Assembly (NCBI GenBank): GCA_030666985.1
Contig: DAOUWT010000115.1
Span: 1-7,616 of the forward strand
DNA from: Chloroflexota bacterium
GTDB taxonomy: Bacteria; Chloroflexota; Anaerolineae; Anaerolineales; UBA11858
Length of the DNA: 7,616 bases
Reading direction: 5' to 3'
The notes below the pieces were generated by a model. That model was not told the DNA's origin and did not search any database. It saw only the letters and a list, made by a program, of their open reading frames with translations. The position numbers and the translations under genes are program-made. Position 1 is the first letter of the stretch. Every line of letters starts with the position of its first letter. Positions 5,048-7,616 of this stretch are shown piece by piece.

Positions 5048-5545
5048 ATGACTTACAAAACGATCACGACGGATAAGATTGAAGTTTTGGTCTCGGGCTT
5101 TTTTACTACGCGCCACTTGCTGCGGACGAATACCGAGGTCATAGGCGAGTTGACGCTGCGCGGCCTAAAAATGCTAGGCAGCTTCCGGTCTCCTGATGGG
5201 CGGGAATTAGAATTAGAGAAGACGAGTTGGTGGAAGAGTGTGTACGAGATACGCGAGGGAGGAGCCGTAGCAGGGGCGGCTCACCCCCGCGGTTTCTTTC
5301 GCCGCGAGTTCCTCCTTGACTTTGGCGGGCAAGCATACATGCTAACCCCGGCCGGATTTGGAGGAAGAGTTTGGCGATTGTTCGACAGCGCGGGAACGCT
5401 GTTGTTGGAAGTCCGCCACCGGGGAGCATTCCGCCGGGGGGCTTACTTGACCATCCGGGGCGAGATAGACTTCCCCCTCATGCTCTTTGCCTATTATTTG
5501 GTCAACGCCCGTTGGCAAGAGCAACATGCTGCTGCCGCAGCTTGA
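5048..5545 (+). CDS. Conserved-type hypothetical protein, possible tubby/LURP-one-like beta barrel
   Basis: I cannot name this 165-residue protein with certainty. It has no signal peptide. It appears built from many short beta strands separated by turns: GELTLRG (33-39), RELELEKTSW (52-61), SVYEIREGG (64-72), REFLLDFGGQAYMLTP (86-101), GRVWRLFDSAGTLLLEVRH (106-124) and AYLTIRGEI (132-140). A hydrophobic C-terminal helix, FPLMLFAYYLVNARW (142-156), and an Ala tail follow. A beta barrel around a buried C-terminal helix is the plan of the tubby C-terminal/LURP-one/scramblase-like fold, which in bacteria is often membrane-linked. This assignment is inference from pattern only. GAGG (5040-5043) precedes the ATG at short spacing. 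The gene lies 50 bp after the slipin gene and 51 bp before a polytopic membrane protein gene, so shared transcription and a membrane-associated role are plausible. Confidence 0.8.
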   Translation: MTYKTITTDKIEVLVSGFFTTRHLLRTNTEVIGELTLRGLKMLGSFRSPDGRELELEKTSWWKSVYEIREGGAVAGAAHPRGFFRREFLLDFGGQAYMLTPAGFGGRVWRLFDSAGTLLLEVRHRGAFRRGAYLTIRGEIDFPLMLFAYYLVNARWQEQHAAAAA

Positions 5546-5596
5546 GAGAATGTGCTCTACACCTTGTTACCTTATCACCTCACCTGGAGAAAACAA

Positions 5597-6568
5597 ATGG
5601 ACTTCGGCGACATACTTTCTCGTTCTTGGAAAACCATCTGGAAGCACAAAATCTTATGGATCTTTGGCATCCTAAGCAGTTGTGGTCAAGGCGGCGGCGG
5701 CAGTAGCAGTGGTGGGTCTAGTGCTCGATCATCTGGCGGCAATGGTTGGGATGGAGAAGTCCCTCCTGCCATGCAAGAATTCTTCTTTAATATAGAACAA
5801 TTCTTCAACCAAATAGAAGGCTGGCAAACCGCTGGTTTTATAGCCATCATTTTCGTTGTCCTTCTGCTCTTCTGGTTGATAGCCATGGCGTTGAGCACAA
5901 TCGGACGCATTGGCCTTGTTCAAGGAACAGTGCAGAGCGAAGAGGGCGCCGAAAAGCTCAAATTCGGAGACTTGTTCACCAGCGGCAAACCCTTCTTCTG
6001 GCGCGTCCTGGGGCTAAATTTCCTGATTGGATTGGCATCATTTGTGTTGGTGCTTGTCACATTTCTTCCCTTGGCGCTCGTGACGGTGGCCACTTTTGGG
6101 ATTGGCTTGCTCTGCCTGATCCCCCTAATTTGCCTCATGGTTCCCGTCGGTTGGCTTATCCAAATTATTGTCCAACAAGCCAACATCGCCCTAATAGTCG
6201 AAGACTTAGACATCATCATCGCCCTCCAACGCGCTTGGGACGTTTTCCGCGAGAATCTGGGCAACCTTATCATCATGGCGCTTATTTTGGGCATTGGCGG
6301 CGCAATAGTCGGTTTTGTTTTCGCAATCCCCCTGATAGTGATTATCTTCCTCGCGGTTATCAGCGCGGTGGCCGGTATGGCAGAAGCAAATATTGGCAGC
6401 ACCCTGCTGATAGGCGGCTTGGCTTTCGTTGTCTATCTCCCCTTCTTGATTTTGTTGGGCGGCATCCTCCAAGCCTACATCCAATCAGCCTGGACACTGA
6501 CCTATTTGCAACTAACAGCCGCTCCAGTTACCGATGAACCCCTTGAGGAAGAACTAGCAACAACCTGA
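5597..6568 (+). CDS. Polytopic membrane protein of unknown function with Gly/Ser-rich linker
   Basis: From the ATG at 5597 the protein has 323 residues. The frame is open upstream to an ATG at 5552, but 5597 is preferred: GGAGA (5585-5589) precedes it by seven bases, and the resulting N-terminus, MDFGDILSRSWKTIWKHKI, is a typical amphipathic start. A first hydrophobic helix (19-28) is followed by a Gly/Ser-rich stretch (30-50), then segments near 78-101, 134-158, 160-192, 222-256 and 268-300. The FGD-like amphipathic element before a membrane segment recurs: FGDILSRSWKTIWKHK (3-18), FGDLFTSGKPFFWRV (123-137) and IALQRAWDVFRENLGN (208-223), suggesting internal duplication. Similar layouts occur in poorly characterised membrane families with repeated helical units. 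No catalytic motif is evident. It is the last gene of the GntR-slipin series and is followed by an inverted repeat. Confidence 0.88.
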   Translation: MDFGDILSRSWKTIWKHKILWIFGILSSCGQGGGGSSSGGSSARSSGGNGWDGEVPPAMQEFFFNIEQFFNQIEGWQTAGFIAIIFVVLLLFWLIAMALSTIGRIGLVQGTVQSEEGAEKLKFGDLFTSGKPFFWRVLGLNFLIGLASFVLVLVTFLPLALVTVATFGIGLLCLIPLICLMVPVGWLIQIIVQQANIALIVEDLDIIIALQRAWDVFRENLGNLIIMALILGIGGAIVGFVFAIPLIVIIFLAVISAVAGMAEANIGSTLLIGGLAFVVYLPFLILLGGILQAYIQSAWTLTYLQLTAAPVTDEPLEEELATT

Positions 6569-6588
6569 TGTGGCATCTCCAAAAACAG

Positions 6589-6641
6589 GGGCAAGACTTC
6601 CGAAGTCTAACCGCTTTTTAAGACTTCGGAAGTCTTTGCCC
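6589..6641. repeat. Nested inverted repeat, possible terminator or extragenic palindrome
   Basis: AGACTTCCGAAGTCT (6594-6608) and its exact reverse complement AGACTTCGGAAGTCT (6621-6635) form a 15-bp stem with a 12-base loop. Pairing extends as GGGCA with TGCCC (6589-6593 and 6637-6641) after one bulged base. Each arm is itself a 7-bp palindrome around a central base, so four AGACTTC-type words occur. TTAAATTTT follows on the plus strand and five Ts follow on the minus strand. It could act as a weak two-way terminator, or be a dispersed palindromic element. It lies between the membrane protein gene and the dehydrogenase gene. Confidence 0.85.
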
Positions 6642-6676
6642 TTAAATTTTGAAAGGATACAAATGAGGCATAAAAC

Positions 6677-7450
6677 ATGAGTGAAATGAAAAACAAAGTC
6701 GTCATCATCACCGGAGCCAGCAGCGGAATCGGCCGTGCTGCAGCCATCAAGTTTGGGGGAGGGGGAGCGCGGGTGGCCCTGGTCGCTCGCAGCGGTGATA
6801 AACTGGCTGAGGTTGTGCGGTTAATAGAGGCAGATGGGGGAGAGGCTGCGGCCATCGTGGCGGACGTGACGCTGAAGGCAGACGTGGAGCGTGTGGTCAG
6901 CGTGGTCGTTGAAACCCTGGGGGGAGGCATTGACGTACTCGTCAACGCCGCCGGCATCCTCAAGGCTGGGACAGTTGAAGACACCTCCCTGACCGATTGG
7001 GATCATCTGATGAAAATCAACGTCCGCGGCCCCTTTTACCTCATGCAATGCGCCATGCCCTACCTGATTGAGCGGGAAGGGAATGTGGTCAACGTCTCCA
7101 GCGTGAACGCTGTGCGCGCCTTTCCCGGCGTGCTGGCCTACTGCGTATCCAAAGCCGCCCTAGAGCAGCTCACACGCTGCACCGCGCTAGAGATGGCGGG
7201 CAAGGGCGTGCGCGTCAACTCCGTCAACCCCGGCGTCACCGCCACCCAACTGCACCGCTCCGGGGGGATGGATGAAGAAACCTACGCCGCCTTCCTCGAA
7301 CATAGCAAAACCACCCATCCCCTGGGACGGGTAGGCCAGCCAGAGGAAGTGGCGGAGCTGATTTATTTCTTGGCCTCATCAAAGGCCGCTTGGATCACGG
7401 GGGGTACGCATCTCATTGACGGCGGGCGGGGGCAGACCTGCGCTCGCTAG
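6677..7450 (+). CDS. Short-chain dehydrogenase/reductase (SDR), classical type
   Basis: This 257-residue protein is a soluble NAD(P)-dependent oxidoreductase of the classical SDR family, of normal length. TGASSGIG (12-19) is the Rossmann dinucleotide-binding loop. Arg38 after the second strand hints at NADP(H). ADV (62-64) contacts adenine and NAAG (90-93) stabilises the core. The catalytic set is complete: Asn115 (KINV), Ser142 (NVSS), Tyr155 and Lys159 (YCVSK). VNPGVTAT (183-190) and a C-terminal ITGGTHLIDGG (240-250) are the usual late motifs. The substrate cannot be inferred; FabG-like ketoacyl reductases and sugar or alcohol dehydrogenases share this pattern. GAGG (6665-6668) lies eight bases before the chosen ATG; ATG at 6686 is an alternative. 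The Gly run at 27-30 replaces the more usual Ala-Arg-Glu-Gly. It is separated from the upstream cassette by a nested inverted repeat and probably forms its own transcript. Confidence 0.95.
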   Translation: MSEMKNKVVIITGASSGIGRAAAIKFGGGGARVALVARSGDKLAEVVRLIEADGGEAAAIVADVTLKADVERVVSVVVETLGGGIDVLVNAAGILKAGTVEDTSLTDWDHLMKINVRGPFYLMQCAMPYLIEREGNVVNVSSVNAVRAFPGVLAYCVSKAALEQLTRCTALEMAGKGVRVNSVNPGVTATQLHRSGGMDEETYAAFLEHSKTTHPLGRVGQPEEVAELIYFLASSKAAWITGGTHLIDGGRGQTCAR

Positions 7451-7478
7451 GGCATTGGATATTGGGTATTAGATATGA
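7451..7478. repeat. 7-bp array directly after the dehydrogenase stop
   Basis: Four 7-bp units (GGCATTG, GATATTG, GGTATTA, GATATGA) begin on the base after the TAG stop. Read on the minus strand they match the CAATATC/CAATACC array at 3484-3511. This is another array anchored at a gene end. Confidence 0.6.
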
Positions 7479-7616
7479 AGTCATTTAAGCTTTTAGGAGG
7501 TTCGAAAATTTTAAGGTTTGAATCACAAATTTTCAGCACCTGGTCTTGATAGAGATTGCTTGTAATGGTATGGCAACACAGAAAACATGTAGACTTCCTC
7601 TTTTCTTTCAAACTGA
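7479..7616. other. AT-rich 3' tail without a convincing gene
   Basis: An 8-bp inverted repeat, GAAAATTT (7504-7511) with AAATTTTC (7527-7534), is present, but no clear terminator. AGGAGG at 7495-7500 is not followed by a usable start codon. A plus-strand frame from the ATG at 7565 stays open for 17 codons to the window edge, with no ribosome binding site and no recognisable protein signal. This stretch is more AT-rich than the rest of the window. Confidence 0.4.

Noticed and set aside
5552..5596. Upstream ATG extending the polytopic membrane protein by 15 residues
   Set aside because: No ribosome binding site precedes 5552, while GGAGA is well placed for 5597, and the protein from 5597 has the more natural N-terminus.
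5920..6537. Antisense and alternate-frame open stretches over the polytopic membrane protein gene
   Set aside because: The membrane-segment pattern and ribosome binding site clearly favour the frame from 5597. The others show no coding features.
7527..7592. Minus-strand 21-codon frame with an AGAGGAAG ribosome binding site near the right edge
   Set aside because: The frame is very short and there is no conserved pattern or promoter. It is possible but unsupported.

Overview
The window looks like a piece of a free-living bacterial chromosome of moderately high GC. Dense genes are separated by short gaps, and nearly every gap is filled by imperfect 7-9 bp tandem repeats. The gene families and this repeat style would fit a Chloroflexota (Anaerolineae-like) genome. 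That is a weak inference, because there is no marker gene here. TGA is used as an ordinary stop (TetR, ABC permease, GntR, both downstream membrane-cassette genes), so code reassignment is unlikely.

Left part (1-3403, minus strand): an apparent drug or toxic-compound efflux operon. It is transcribed right to left from a near-consensus sigma-70 promoter (TTGACA, 16 bp, TATAAT). The order is a TetR/AcrR repressor, then an ABC-2 type permease, then an HlyD-type membrane fusion/adaptor protein. A 32-bp palindrome directly downstream of the -10 box is a convincing autoregulatory TetR operator. The ABC ATPase that must power the permease is not in the window; it may lie beyond the left edge.

Middle part (3404-6568, plus strand): a divergent promoter with a GT...AC palindrome precedes a short YtrA-type GntR repressor. 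This is followed by a slipin/SPFH (band 7) membrane protein, a small beta-rich protein with a possible tubby/LURP-one-like fold, and a polytopic membrane protein with a Gly/Ser-rich linker. The slipin gene is broken into two in-frame halves by a single TGA where the family usually has a charged residue, most simply an Arg CGA to TGA change. The set looks like a membrane-associated cassette controlled by the GntR repressor; that functional link is inference.

Right part (6569-7616, plus strand): an inverted repeat whose arms are themselves palindromic, a complete short-chain dehydrogenase/reductase with an intact catalytic triad, and a 3' tail in which I see no convincing gene.

The most unusual feature is the repeat landscape. 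At least six genes have a tandem array that starts at, or overlaps, their stop codon. Three unrelated genes end in Glu-Glu-stop inside the same GTGAAACGTGA-like repeat family.
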